DNA of 57,315 nucleotides, taken from NCBI GenBank assembly GCA_013042475.1, contig JABDQA010000235.1, positions 1-57,315 of the forward strand, read 5' to 3'. Source of the DNA: Desulfofustis sp. GTDB lineage: Bacteria > Desulfobacterota > Desulfobulbia > Desulfobulbales > Desulfocapsaceae. The notes beneath the pieces are model-generated. The model searched no databases. It was not told where the DNA came from and saw only the letters and a list, made by a program, of their open reading frames with translations. Made by a program: the position numbers and the translations under genes. Of the stretch, positions 41,120 through 49,988 are shown in pieces. Within the stretch, counting starts at the first letter, position 1. Each line of letters opens with the position of its first letter.

Positions 41120-41610
41120 TAAAGAATGCCGAGTTTGGCCAGGCTGTCGCTGTACTGCTCGAGGTTCTCACGGGTTTTGCAGTACTCAGCCAGCCAGACT
41201 TCCTTGTCCCAGATCTCGATAAACTCAAGCATACCGTTGAGCACCACTTCCTTGTCGATGTTTACCTCGGATCTGAGACTGACCGGAATCAACAGTCTTC
41301 CCTGCTTGTCAATGGAACATTCGGTGATTCCGGACACCACGTACCTGATAAAACTTGAGAGATTTTTCTCTTCGCGACCCTGGGTAAGCAGTTTGTCTTC
41401 GACGATCTGCCACTCTGAAGCAGGCCAGGCCCGCAGGTGTTTCCCCCATGGCGCAACCATGAGGATGTTCGAGCCATAATGGGTGAGCACTTCCCTGAAT
41501 CTGGAAGGGACATTCAATCGTCCCTTGGGATCGAGAGTATGCTCAGACCTGGATCGAAACCTGCTGGCTATGATGTCTGACTTGACCACGGAAACACCAC
41601 CCTGCTCCAT
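41119..41610 (-). CDS. mraZ: Transcriptional regulator MraZ
   Basis: The 163-aa protein has the two SpoVT/AbrB-like repeats of MraZ. The first contains HTLDPKGRLNVPSRFRE (about 24-40) and the second SIDKQGRLLIPVSLR (about 99-113). MraZ binds repeats in its own promoter and regulates the dcw operon. It is the first gene of the cluster. The N terminus before SRFRSRSEHT is longer than usual; the GTG at codon 8 is an alternative start. Confidence 0.94.
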   Translation of the reverse strand: MEQGGVSVVKSDIIASRFRSRSEHTLDPKGRLNVPSRFREVLTHYGSNILMVAPWGKHLRAWPASEWQIVEDKLLTQGREEKNLSSFIRYVVSGITECSIDKQGRLLIPVSLRSEVNIDKEVVLNGMLEFIEIWDKEVWLAEYCKTRENLEQYSDSLAKLGIL

Positions 41611-41615
41611 TTATT

Positions 41616-41645
41616 ACCGCTTTATATCCACTATACACCACTACC
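41616..41645 (-). promoter_or_regulatory. MraZ-box-like direct repeats upstream of mraZ
   Basis: Reading toward mraZ, TAGTGG occurs twice at a 10-bp period, followed by AAGCGG after 11 bp, all within 35 bp of the start codon. MraZ operators in other bacteria are short TGG-containing repeats at about 10-bp spacing in this place. The match is by pattern only. Confidence 0.45.
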
Positions 41646-41650
41646 AGTCT

Positions 41651-41679
41651 TTTTATCCCGAATAAATAGTTCAAGTCAA
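41651..41679 (-). promoter_or_regulatory. Candidate promoter of the dcw cluster
   Basis: On the minus strand TTGACT (41674-41679) and ATAAAA (41651-41656) are separated by exactly 17 bp. They lie just upstream of the MraZ-box-like repeats, which would place the repeats over the transcription start. Confidence 0.5.
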
Positions 41680-42037
41680 GGAAAAAGATGCGTAAATTCA
41701 AGATAATAACCTTTAAATTACCATATTTACCAAAATACAACATGTGGTAGACATTAGTATCAGCGGTACCACAGAGTGTGGAAAATGAGCGTATGGACAA
41801 ATCCAAGGAGGTTATAGAAGGCCTGACAACTACTTATAAATATATGATATTTATATAATTATTAAAAAATCAAAAAAAACATCACTTAATCATTATTTGT
41901 GGGGTGGTTTAAAGTGGTATAAGGTCGGAGGAGAAAGTAATGTACCGCTTATAAAGGCCCCAGGGGCATGTCAGGACCCAATCAGCAGCGCGCCGGAAAG
42001 GGAGAGAACAAAATCAAGCTGAAGGCCACTCCACCGC
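41680..42037. other. AT-rich intergenic region with a second, plus-strand MraZ-box-like array
   Basis: Between mraZ and the end of ruvB lies a noncoding stretch with an AT-rich core (about 41835-41890). On the plus strand GTGGG, GTGGT, GTGGT and GTCGG start at 41899, 41904, 41914 and 41924, the last three exactly 10 bp apart. They are followed by GGAGGAG and ATG 41940, but that frame stops after four codons. Near 41743 TGTGGTA pairs with TACCACA across 17 bases. I see no gene here. Confidence 0.45.
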
Positions 42038-43099
42038 TCACTCTTCAGAGTCAAACAGTGAGGGCTGAATCGAATCCGGCTTGGGCGGTTTGCGGCCGAA
42101 GTGTTCATAAGCCTTGATGGTGGCCACCCGGCCGCGCTGGGTTCGGCTCAGAAAGCCCGATTGGATAAGATACGGTTCGTAGACGTCCTCGAGGGTAGTT
42201 TTCTCTTCGCAGACAGAAGTGGCGAGGGTTTCAAGTCCGATGGGGCCACCGCTGAATTTATCGATCACGGTGAGCATAATATTACGATCCATGTCATCGA
42301 GGCCGAATTCGTCCACATCAAGGAGTTTGAGGGCAGCGTCAGCGACGCTGCGATCAACAATTTCATGGCCATGGACCTCGGCGAAGTCTCTTACCCGACG
42401 CAACAGCCGGTTGGCGATGCGTGGGGTACCACGGGAACGTCTGCCCAGTTCGAGGGCCCCCTCCTTGTTGATCTCCAAACCCAGAATCTTGGCCGAACGC
42501 CGAACGATGATCACCAGTTCCTCGGGTGAGTAGAATTGGAGCCGCAGGATATCGCCGAATCGGTCTCTGAGGGGCGGGGTCAACAGGCCGGTGCGGGTAG
42601 TCGCCCCGATCAGGGTAAAACGGGGCAGCTCCATCTTGATGGAGCGGGCGCCTGGTCCCTGACCAATAATCAGATCAAGCTGAAAATCCTCCATGGCTGG
42701 ATAGAGAATCTCTTCAACCACGTGGTTCAAACGGTGGATTTCATCGATAAAGAGAATGTCCCCCTCCTGCAGACTGGTCAGGATGGCGGCCAGGTCCCCC
42801 TGCTTTTCGATGACCGGTCCGGACGTCGGCTTGATGCCGGTGCCCATTTCGTTGGCGATGATTTGCGACAGCGTGGTTTTGCCCAAGCCGGGAAAACCGT
42901 GAAAAAGCAGATGATCAAGCGGCTCACCCCGTTTCTTGGCAGCGCCGATGGAGACGTTAAGCCGCTTTCTTACCTGTGCCTGGCCGATGTACTCGGCCAG
43001 CGACTTGGGCCTGAGATTATTGGCCTGGATCTGATCACGTCCGATTGAGGCAGGATCCACCAGTCTCTCGTCGCCAAACAGTTCTTCTTCGAAATTCAT
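42038..43099 (-). CDS. ruvB: Holliday junction branch migration ATPase
   Basis: The AAA+ motor of about 353 aa has Walker [13 protein letters not shown], Walker [11 protein letters not shown], sensor 1 [10 protein letters not shown] and the C-terminal winged helix ([13 protein letters not shown]). ATG 43099 ([10 protein letters not shown]) is chosen because AGGAG lies seven bases upstream and it overlaps the ruvA stop as ATGA. The frame is open to 43117. Confidence 0.96.
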   Translation of the reverse strand: MNFEEELFGDERLVDPASIGRDQIQANNLRPKSLAEYIGQAQVRKRLNVSIGAAKKRGEPLDHLLFHGFPGLGKTTLSQIIANEMGTGIKPTSGPVIEKQGDLAAILTSLQEGDILFIDEIHRLNHVVEEILYPAMEDFQLDLIIGQGPGARSIKMELPRFTLIGATTRTGLLTPPLRDRFGDILRLQFYSPEELVIIVRRSAKILGLEINKEGALELGRRSRGTPRIANRLLRRVRDFAEVHGHEIVDRSVADAALKLLDVDEFGLDDMDRNIMLTVIDKFSGGPIGLETLATSVCEEKTTLEDVYEPYLIQSGFLSRTQRGRVATIKAYEHFGRKPPKPDSIQPSLFDSEE

Positions 43100-43719
43100 G
43101 CCATACTCCTGAGGCATTCTCTGATCAGATCTTCAACGGACAGAGCATAAAAGGTTTCATCACCAAGGCGCCGTTTCACCGAGGTGAGCGATTTACGACT
43201 GACCGGATCAGAATAGCCCAGGTTGCCCAGCGCCGAAAGTACATCGGCCACGGTCGAAGAAGCACCTGGTCCACCATCCCCGGTGGTTTCAACCAGCTCT
43301 ACCCCACCGGCGACCAGATCTCCGACCTTGTCTTTCAGTTCGACACAGATCCGTTCGGCTGTCTTTTTGCCAACTCCCTGCATTGAACTCAACAGCTTGA
43401 TGTCCCGAGCCGCGATAGCCCTGCACAGCTCCGCCACCCGCATCCCGGAAAGTGCGGCCAGGCCCAGTTTAGGACCGATACCCGAAACCGAGGTCAGGTG
43501 AAGAAACATGTCCTTCTCCTCGCTGTCGAGAAATCCATAGAGCACGATGGCGTCTTCCCTCACCTGGGTAGAGATATGCAGAAAGACCTCCTCGGAAGAA
43601 TCGGGAAGCCTGGTCAGACCGTCGGTGGTCAGGAAGACTTCATAGCCAACTCCGGCGACGTCTATGACGGCCCGGTCCAACCCTCTGATTAAAACTTTTC
43701 CTGTTAACGTTGCGATCAT
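43096..43719 (-). CDS. ruvA: Holliday junction DNA-binding protein
   Basis: The 207-aa protein has the N-terminal OB domain ([28 protein letters not shown]), two helix-hairpin-helix motifs ([16 protein letters not shown] and [17 protein letters not shown]) and the C-terminal RuvB-binding domain after a flexible linker. It forms the tetramer on which RuvB acts and is encoded between ruvC and ruvB. Confidence 0.96.
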   Translation of the reverse strand: MIATLTGKVLIRGLDRAVIDVAGVGYEVFLTTDGLTRLPDSSEEVFLHISTQVREDAIVLYGFLDSEEKDMFLHLTSVSGIGPKLGLAALSGMRVAELCRAIAARDIKLLSSMQGVGKKTAERICVELKDKVGDLVAGGVELVETTGDGGPGASSTVADVLSALGNLGYSDPVSRKSLTSVKRRLGDETFYALSVEDLIRECLRSMA

Positions 43720-43739
43720 CTCTGTCCCTGTGGGAGTGT

Positions 43740-44213
43740 TCAGATGCGAAGCTGGTTGAGGTGACAGATGGCCACTGCCAGCGCGTCTGCCGCGTCACTG
43801 CTCGGTGCCCTATTGAGGCCGAGAAGAACTCGAACCATGTGCTGAATCTGCCCTTTGCCGGCTTGCCCGTAGCCGACTACTGCCTGCTTGATCTGTTTGG
43901 CGCTGTAGTCGGCCACCTCCAGATTGTTCTGCATGACCGCCACCACTGCTGCCCCGCGAGCCTGGCCAAGCTTTAGCGCCGAACCCGGGTTGGTGGCCAG
44001 AAATACTTCCTCTACAGCAGCCTCGGTGGGACCATGCAGTTGAATCACTTCGTTGATGCCTGAAAAAATCTGATTAAGCCGGTAGTTGAACGGCATGGTG
44101 GTCGTCGTTTTGACCACACCGCAGGCCACGAACCTGAGGATGCCGCGGTCGGACTCCACCACCCCGTAACCAGTGGCCCTGGAGCCGGGATCGATGCCTA
44201 AAATCCGCTCCAT
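43740..44213 (-). CDS. ruvC: Crossover junction endodeoxyribonuclease
   Basis: The 157-aa resolvase shows the acidic catalytic set in GIDPGSRATGYGVV (Asp7), AAVEEVFLATNPGSALKLGQARG and the C-terminal DAADALAVAICH. It resolves Holliday junctions after RuvAB branch migration. It is followed by ruvA after 20 bp and preceded by the YebC-type gene. Confidence 0.96.
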   Translation of the reverse strand: MERILGIDPGSRATGYGVVESDRGILRFVACGVVKTTTTMPFNYRLNQIFSGINEVIQLHGPTEAAVEEVFLATNPGSALKLGQARGAAVVAVMQNNLEVADYSAKQIKQAVVGYGQAGKGQIQHMVRVLLGLNRAPSSDAADALAVAICHLNQLRI

Positions 44214-44222
44214 GCACCCGGG

Positions 44223-44972
44223 CTAGGACAGCTTTTCCATAAGATCCTGGTCGATGTCGAAGTTGGCGTGCACCTTCTGAACATCGTCGTGGTCTTCCAA
44301 ATTCTCCAATAATTTCAACAGGGACGCAGCAACTTTCTCGTCTATCACCTCGATCGTGTTCTGGGGAATCATCGAGATGGACGCCTCGAGAAATTCAACT
44401 CCCTGACCTTCGAGGCTGTCGCGCACATCGTTGAAATCATCGACACTGGCCAGTACCTGGAATTCGTTTTCATCCTCGATTACGTCATCAGCCCCGGCCT
44501 CCAGCGCTTTGTCCACCAACTCTTCTTCGGAGATCTTTCCCTTGTCAACCAGGATCTGGCCCTTTTTGTCGAACATCCAGGCCACGCAGCCGTTTTCACC
44601 GAGGTTGCCGTTGCTCTTGGCGAAGTAGTGCCTGACATCGGCCACCGTACGGTTGCGGTTGTCGGTCATGCACTCAACCAGCACCGCCACACCGCCTGGT
44701 CCATACCCCTCGTAGAGAATCTCCTCGTAGGCATCGCCATCACCACCGCCGGACCCTTTGGCAATGGCCCGCTCGATATTGTCCTTGGGCATGTTCTCCG
44801 CCTTGGCCGCGGCGATGGCTGATCTCAGCCTCGGATTGCCATCCGGGTCGCCGCCTCCTTGTCTGGCAGATACGGAAATCTCCTTAATGAGCTTGGAGAA
44901 TATCTTGCCGCGTTTGGCGTCGTTCGCCCCTTTTTTTCTTTTAATGGTTGACCATTTAGAATGTCCTGACAT
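44223..44972 (-). CDS. YebC/PmpR (TACO1) family protein
   Basis: The 249-aa protein has the invariant N terminus [22 protein letters not shown] and the internal [23 protein letters not shown]. The family was long called a transcriptional regulator; several members are now linked to translation of proline-rich stretches. The order yebC-ruvC-ruvA-ruvB is a common bacterial arrangement. Confidence 0.95.
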   Translation of the reverse strand: MSGHSKWSTIKRKKGANDAKRGKIFSKLIKEISVSARQGGGDPDGNPRLRSAIAAAKAENMPKDNIERAIAKGSGGGDGDAYEEILYEGYGPGGVAVLVECMTDNRNRTVADVRHYFAKSNGNLGENGCVAWMFDKKGQILVDKGKISEEELVDKALEAGADDVIEDENEFQVLASVDDFNDVRDSLEGQGVEFLEASISMIPQNTIEVIDEKVAASLLKLLENLEDHDDVQKVHANFDIDQDLMEKLS

Positions 44973-45018
44973 AGCTGATCCCGTGTTTTGTGGTTCCTCC
45001 CTGAGGCTCTGTCCGCGC

Positions 45019-45615
45019 CTAGCGGCGAAATTCCATGCCCAGCAGAAAAACTTCCCGGCTCTCCTTACGCGAGCTCTGGGGTTTTATTACTTTGACGAAG
45101 TTAAACCGATTTTTCAGATCGCCGACCAGTTCAGGCATACCCTCACCCTGGAATATTTTGCACAGATAGTGGCCTTTTTCATGCAGGAATAACTGTGCCA
45201 GCTCCAGCGTCTTAATCACCAACCTCATCGAATGCTGGGTATCCGCCCAGCGGTTTCCTGTAGTTTTCGGGGCAATATCTGATATGACGGCCTTGAAGGC
45301 AGGCCTGATTGCCTGTATCCGGCCAATCAGTTCCGGATCAGTAATGTCACCGCAAATCCAGTGAATGGGCGAGCCACCTTCTCTGGCCTCCTTGCTGGTC
45401 TCCTGCAGATCGACCCCGACTACCAGTCCCGCCGGTCCGACAACGCTGGACGTGTAGAGGGACCAGCTTCCAGGATAACAGCCCAGATCGAGGACCGCAT
45501 CACCGCGGCGAAAAAGACGATATTTCTTCTGAACTTCCTCAAGCTTGAAAACGGACCTGGCCGGGTATTTTTCTTTCTTGGCCTTCTTAAAATAGTAGTC
45601 CCGAACTTTACGCAC
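45019..45615 (-). CDS. rlmE: 23S rRNA (uridine(2552)-2'-O)-methyltransferase
   Basis: The 198-aa RrmJ/FtsJ-type enzyme has [14 protein letters not shown] with the first catalytic Lys, the SAM motif [13 protein letters not shown] (Tyr replaces the more usual Ala-Pro), and [10 protein letters not shown] with the catalytic Asp. The second Lys is in CKIFQG and the Glu in [13 protein letters not shown]. It methylates the ribose of U2552 in the large subunit. It lies 46 bp upstream of the yebC-like gene. Confidence 0.93.
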   Translation of the reverse strand: MRKVRDYYFKKAKKEKYPARSVFKLEEVQKKYRLFRRGDAVLDLGCYPGSWSLYTSSVVGPAGLVVGVDLQETSKEAREGGSPIHWICGDITDPELIGRIQAIRPAFKAVISDIAPKTTGNRWADTQHSMRLVIKTLELAQLFLHEKGHYLCKIFQGEGMPELVGDLKNRFNFVKVIKPQSSRKESREVFLLGMEFRR

Positions 45616-45695
45616 TCTTTATTCCATTTACCCTTCTTTGGCAAGACCATTCGGTCCGGTTTGGCCTCAGCACCAAGCACTACACCGACGCTTCC

Positions 45696-47165
45696 TCAGC
45701 CTTCCTCCAACTGTTTTCGAGCCCAGATCAGGGCCTCTTCCCTGGTGGTGATCACCCCTTCCAGCGCCGCCGTTTCGACCGCCTCCAGCAGTCTCCCGAT
45801 TTCAGGGCCCTGAGCAAGGTTGAGCCTGGTAATCAGATCATGTCCGGTCAACAGCTTGGGGCCCGCCGCCGCCGGCACCAGGGTCTCTCGGTAAAAGCGC
45901 TCTACTTCGACAAACAGCTGTTCGAGCTGTTCTTCAATACGGGCCGGTTTCTCTGGTCCCTGTCCAGCCAGGCTGTCGGCCATGGCGAGCAGAAATAAGG
46001 GGTAAAGATTGTCCCCTGCCCGCTTACAGATCTTCTGCAGTGCCCGGGTGCTTACCCCTTCCTGATCCTGCATCAGATTATTGAGATGAAACGGATGCAT
46101 GTGCATGGCGATCAGCGAGACGACCCGTTTGGTCTTTCGCCGGCTCCACTTCCAGCGTTCAGCGATCTGCCGGGCTTGGTCTGCCCCTTGCTCGTCGTGG
46201 TTGTAGAAGGTGATGTGGCGTTTCTTGTCGACATTCACCTTTCTGGCTGCCGGCTTGCCGATGTCGTGAAACAGTGCCGCCCACTTCAGGGCCGACAGGG
46301 CCTCACCGTCCCCGGCAATCTCATCCACCATGTTGTAGCTCCGGGGGAAGTAAATAACCGGCTGATCAATTATACGCTCAACAAATTCCAGGGTGAGCAG
46401 ATTGTGTTCCATCACGTCGAGGTGATGAAACGGCGGCTGATCGACGCCTGCTCCTTCGAAGAGTTCAGGAATCAGCTGACCGAGCAGTTCCGTTTCCTGC
46501 ATGGCCTTGAAAGCCCTGTAGGCCTGTTTTGTCGCCATGACAAGCTCGAGCTCGAAACTGATGCGTTCGGCAGCCGCGGTTTGAATCAGCGCAGATCTGG
46601 CTCTGATCTGCGCAGACGTCTGATCTTCAATCATGAAGTCAAGCTGGGCTCCAAACCGATAAGCCCGCAGCAGCCGCAGGGGATCGTCATCGAAGCAGCC
46701 CGGGCAGGCCCGGACCACCCGGAGCTTGAGGTCGGTAAAACCACCAAGCGGGTCGACAATCTCCACTTCCCGGTCCGGCTGAACAAGATCGTCGAGCAGT
46801 ACGGCCAGACTGTTGATGGTGAAATCCCGCTTGACCAGATCCTCCTCGATGGTGCGAGCACCTTTGCGGAATCCGGCGACGTCAAGCGACAACTCCTCGA
46901 GAACCAGCCGGGCCGTATCGTTCTCTTCGTCAAGTATGACGACTGTCCCCCTGCCCAGACGGTCGCGCACCTCATGGGTGAAATCGATTGCTTTTTCGGT
47001 CACGGCAAAGTCGAGATCCACCGATACGACGTTGATAAGCAGATCGCGAAGGGCGCCACCAACCAGATAGATGTCGTGCCCCCGTGCTCGAGCGCAGTCA
47101 TTGAGCGTCTGCAGTACCGTTTCGGGATAGTTGGAGAGAAAAGCATCCAGGGCTGATTTTTGCAC
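45696..47165 (-). CDS. CCA-adding enzyme / poly(A) polymerase family nucleotidyltransferase with HD domain
   Basis: The 489-aa class II nucleotidyltransferase has the G-rich motif YLVGGALRDLL and the metal-binding DLDFAV. It also has KRDFTINSLAV, DDPLRLLRAYRFGAQLDF and a central HD phosphohydrolase domain (ALFHDIGKPAARK and YNHDEQGA). It probably builds or repairs tRNA 3' CCA ends; some relatives split C- and A-addition or act as poly(A) polymerases, so the exact specificity is open. The start is GTG 47165 with AAGGG upstream. Confidence 0.88.
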   Translation of the reverse strand: MQKSALDAFLSNYPETVLQTLNDCARARGHDIYLVGGALRDLLINVVSVDLDFAVTEKAIDFTHEVRDRLGRGTVVILDEENDTARLVLEELSLDVAGFRKGARTIEEDLVKRDFTINSLAVLLDDLVQPDREVEIVDPLGGFTDLKLRVVRACPGCFDDDPLRLLRAYRFGAQLDFMIEDQTSAQIRARSALIQTAAAERISFELELVMATKQAYRAFKAMQETELLGQLIPELFEGAGVDQPPFHHLDVMEHNLLTLEFVERIIDQPVIYFPRSYNMVDEIAGDGEALSALKWAALFHDIGKPAARKVNVDKKRHITFYNHDEQGADQARQIAERWKWSRRKTKRVVSLIAMHMHPFHLNNLMQDQEGVSTRALQKICKRAGDNLYPLFLLAMADSLAGQGPEKPARIEEQLEQLFVEVERFYRETLVPAAAGPKLLTGHDLITRLNLAQGPEIGRLLEAVETAALEGVITTREEALIWARKQLEEG

Positions 47166-47193
47166 GGTCGACCCTTTTTATCTCTGAGGTTTG

Positions 47194-47221
47194 TTGACGT
47201 TGGTGCAATCCGTTGTATACA
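47194..47221 (+). promoter_or_regulatory. Candidate plus-strand promoter
   Basis: TTGACG (47194-47199) and TATACA (47216-47221) are 16 bp apart in the 255-bp divergent gap. It could drive the 47421 operon with a 5' leader of about 190 bases. I found no recognisable riboswitch in that leader. Confidence 0.4.
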
Positions 47222-47420
47222 TTGGTCAAATCTCCATGAGTATGATCCTCGGCTTTACCCATGTTTTGGGGTGCCTGGTAAAATCGGTTCAAGACCAATG
47301 CGCGCGCGGGAATCATACCGCAGGCTTATTCATACCCCGAGGTATAACTTTAGCGTGCAACAAAGAAATTGAGCAAAAAGATTATTTTTCAAGGCAACCA
47401 ACATTTTAATTGGGGAAACC

Positions 47421-47702
47421 ATGGAAGGCAACTGGCTTTATGATCTAGTGCGCAAGAACGGTCTGGCCGAATCCACCTCAGAGTGGCTGTCGATCATTGT
47501 CAACGCCATTCTTGCAGTACTCGTGCTGGTCGCAGCGACCCTGATTATCCGGAGAATCCTGCTTAGTGTCAGCCGCAAATGGATCAGCGCAAATCGCTAC
47601 CACTGGGACGACGCCCTGTCGGTATTTGATTTGCGGCCCTTCCAGAATCCCACCGGTTACGATATGCAGCACCTGGCCCAAGCACCGGAAGCGCTACCCT
47701 GA
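47421..47702 (+). pseudogene. Truncated MscS-like mechanosensitive channel N terminus
   Basis: The 93-aa product has one membrane helix (IIVNAILAVLVLVAATLIIRR). It is followed by a basic segment and KWISANRYHWDDALSVFD, which resembles the N-terminal region of YbdG/YnaI-type MscS proteins just before their pore domain. The pore and beta domains are missing, and the last 20 residues do not resemble the family. The stop overlaps the start of the dus gene (TGATG). The likeliest explanation is a deletion that joined the channel's 5' end to dus; a genuine small membrane protein is the alternative. Confidence 0.5.
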
Positions 47703-48652
47703 TGGCCAGCATTCCCCCTCCCTGCCTGTACATGGCGCCGCTCAAGGGGATCACCGACAGCCTTTTCAGGCAGGTGTATCTCCGAAATTTTCCCGGCATT
47801 GACCGGTCCATGGCTCCCTTTGTCAATCCCCAGAGGAGTCCGCGCTATCCCGAAAAGCTGATCGCTGACCTGCTCCCCGAGAAAAATCAGGACCTGGAGC
47901 TGGTACCGCAGGTGCTGAACAGCGACGCTGAAGGATTTATCGCCCTCGGCAACCGACTCCATGAGCTGGGCTACGGGGAAATCAACTGGAACCTGGGCTG
48001 CCCGGTAAAAATGGTGGCCGGAAAGAAACGAGGTTCCGGACTGCTGCCGCATCCGGACACGATAGTCGACCTGCTCGAGCGGGTGCTGCCGCAGCTCAAA
48101 CCCGCCCTGTCAATAAAAATGCGGCTTGGCTATCACAGTCATGAGGAGGCCCTCGTCCTGCTGCCCCGCCTCGATCCCTTTCCGCTGGCTGAAATCATCA
48201 TCCATGCCCGACTCGGCGCCCAGCTCTACAGTGGTCCGGTGCATCTGGACCACTTCGATCGCTGCCGCACCCACACATGCCACCGGCTGGTTTACAACGG
48301 CGATCTGGTCACTTTGAAGGATTTCAACACCCTGGCGGCAAGATTCAGGCCGCTCGACCGCTGGATGATCGGCCGGGGACTGCTGACCAACCCCTTTCTG
48401 CCTTCTGAAATTAAGGGTATCAGCATCAGTGGTGACGAGCGCGCCAAATGTCTGCAGCTCTTCCACGACGATCTCTACGCAGCCCTGAAAGAGCGGCTCA
48501 GCGGCCCCGGACATCTACTGGGCCGAATGAAACAGGTGTGGATATACTTTATCCATGCCTTCGCCGGTAAAGAAAAGCTGGTAAAAAAAATCACCCGAGC
48601 GTCTACAGAGCAAAGCTATCTGAAGGCTGTCGACACGGTGCTGGAACGTTAA
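47702..48652 (+). CDS. tRNA-dihydrouridine synthase
   Basis: The 316-aa FMN enzyme of the Dus/COG0042 family starts with YMAPLKGITDSLFR. It carries the catalytic cysteine in NWNLGCPVKMVAGKKRGSGLL, the phosphate-binding IIIHARLGAQLYSGPV, and WMIGRGLLTNPFL. It reduces specific uridines in tRNA D-loops using NADPH. Which position it modifies (DusA, B or C type) cannot be told from motifs alone. Confidence 0.92.
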   Translation: MASIPPPCLYMAPLKGITDSLFRQVYLRNFPGIDRSMAPFVNPQRSPRYPEKLIADLLPEKNQDLELVPQVLNSDAEGFIALGNRLHELGYGEINWNLGCPVKMVAGKKRGSGLLPHPDTIVDLLERVLPQLKPALSIKMRLGYHSHEEALVLLPRLDPFPLAEIIIHARLGAQLYSGPVHLDHFDRCRTHTCHRLVYNGDLVTLKDFNTLAARFRPLDRWMIGRGLLTNPFLPSEIKGISISGDERAKCLQLFHDDLYAALKERLSGPGHLLGRMKQVWIYFIHAFAGKEKLVKKITRASTEQSYLKAVDTVLER

Positions 48653-48692
48653 AAACAAAAACAACCAGGGAATCAGAGGATACGGTAAAGAT

Positions 48693-49919
48693 ATGTTTGA
48701 CAGAAAGATCGACAGGATTGGGAGTGGTTCGGCTAAATGGGACGGGGCGCCGGTAATTTTTGGCGAAGCCGATATTCTGCCCATGTGGGTTGCGGATATG
48801 GACTTTGCGGTGGCCGAACCAATCACCGAGGCAATACTCAGGCGTGGTGCACACCCGATCTACGGTTATGAGTCGGAGAGCGATTCGGTAAAACAGGCGG
48901 TGGTCGACCGGCTTGACCAGAAATTCAACTGGCGGGTCGAAAAACAGTGGCTCGTTTTCTCCGCCGGCGTGGTCCATGCCCTGCACATGATCATCCTGGC
49001 CTTCACCAAGCCCGGTGATGGCGTAATTTTGCAGCCGCCGGTCTACTATCCCTTCTTCTCGGCGATCACCCACAACGGTTGCATGGTGATCGAAAACCAG
49101 CTCATCCTCGGCGACGGCGGTTACTCGATGGATTTTACCGGGCTCGAGAATAACTTCCGGCCCACCTGCTCAGGACTCAGACCCGAGCCGAGCCGGGCCC
49201 GGATGCTGCTGCTCTGCAGTCCCCACAACCCGGTCGGGAGGGTCTGGCGAGAAGAGGAACTAGCCGAAGCTGCCCGCATCGTGACCGACAACCACGGCCT
49301 CATCATCTCGGATGAGATCCACGCCGAGCTGCTCCTGGGCGGCAACCGTCATATCCCCACGGCAACTCTGGGAGAGGAAGTGGCACAGAACACCATTACC
49401 TGTTTCGCGCCCAGCAAAACATTCAACCTGGCCGGATTGAAAGCCTCGGTGTTGATTATCCCCAATCCCAAACTCAGAAACGTTTTTCGTGAACGTACCG
49501 CCGGATTTCTGTCGACCCCGTGTGCGTTCGGTATGGCCGCTATGGAGGCAGCATTCAGACACGGTGACCCCTGGCTCCGGGACCTGATCAGCTACCTGGA
49601 GGGCAACCTGCAGTTTCTACGGGAGTTCATTAGCGCACGGATTCCTGCAATTCGCGTCATGCCGATCGAGGGTACCTACCTGGTCTGGCTCGACTGCCGC
49701 GACCTGGGACTCGACGATCGGCAGCTGCGAACCTTCATGAGAAAGAAAGCCAAGGTCGGCCTCGATGACGGCTACATCTTCGGCTCAGGCGGATCGGGCT
49801 TCCAGAGAATAAACATCGCCTGCCCCCGGAGCACCCTGGAGGAGGGGCTCTGCCGAATAGAGGCGGCCCTGGCTGGAGAGCAAGGAGGGCCGGCCGGTAT
49901 CGAGGGTGGAGACCTTTAG
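48693..49919 (+). CDS. PatB/MalY-type PLP-dependent C-S lyase (cystathionine beta-lyase family)
   Basis: The 408-aa fold-type I enzyme begins with the PatB/MalY signature (GADILPMWVADMDF-like: GEADILPMWVADMDF). It has YGYES, LLCSPHNPVGRVW, SDEIHAELL and the PLP lysine in FAPSKTFNLAGLK. Members cleave cystathionine or other cysteine conjugates to pyruvate, ammonia and a thiol. It lies 40 bp after dus on the same strand. The exact substrate is open. Confidence 0.92.
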   Translation: MFDRKIDRIGSGSAKWDGAPVIFGEADILPMWVADMDFAVAEPITEAILRRGAHPIYGYESESDSVKQAVVDRLDQKFNWRVEKQWLVFSAGVVHALHMIILAFTKPGDGVILQPPVYYPFFSAITHNGCMVIENQLILGDGGYSMDFTGLENNFRPTCSGLRPEPSRARMLLLCSPHNPVGRVWREEELAEAARIVTDNHGLIISDEIHAELLLGGNRHIPTATLGEEVAQNTITCFAPSKTFNLAGLKASVLIIPNPKLRNVFRERTAGFLSTPCAFGMAAMEAAFRHGDPWLRDLISYLEGNLQFLREFISARIPAIRVMPIEGTYLVWLDCRDLGLDDRQLRTFMRKKAKVGLDDGYIFGSGGSGFQRINIACPRSTLEEGLCRIEAALAGEQGGPAGIEGGDL

Positions 49920-49988
49920 CATGATAAGTTTGACTTGTTTAGACCAGCAGCTGTAAGTAGCGAACCGGCAATATTTAATAGGAGACTC

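Noticed and set aside
41940-41954. Five-codon frame after a good ribosome-binding site as a leader peptide
   Set aside because: No downstream plus-strand gene exists for it to regulate; recorded only as part of the intergenic array.
46086-47156. 356-codon plus-strand frame opposite the CCA-adding enzyme
   Set aside because: The minus-strand protein has intact nucleotidyltransferase and HD motifs; the antisense frame is a shadow.
47222-47420. tRNA or riboswitch in the leader before 47421
   Set aside because: A GGTTCAAGAC stretch recalls a T-arm, but no acceptor or anticodon stem can be drawn and no riboswitch core is visible.
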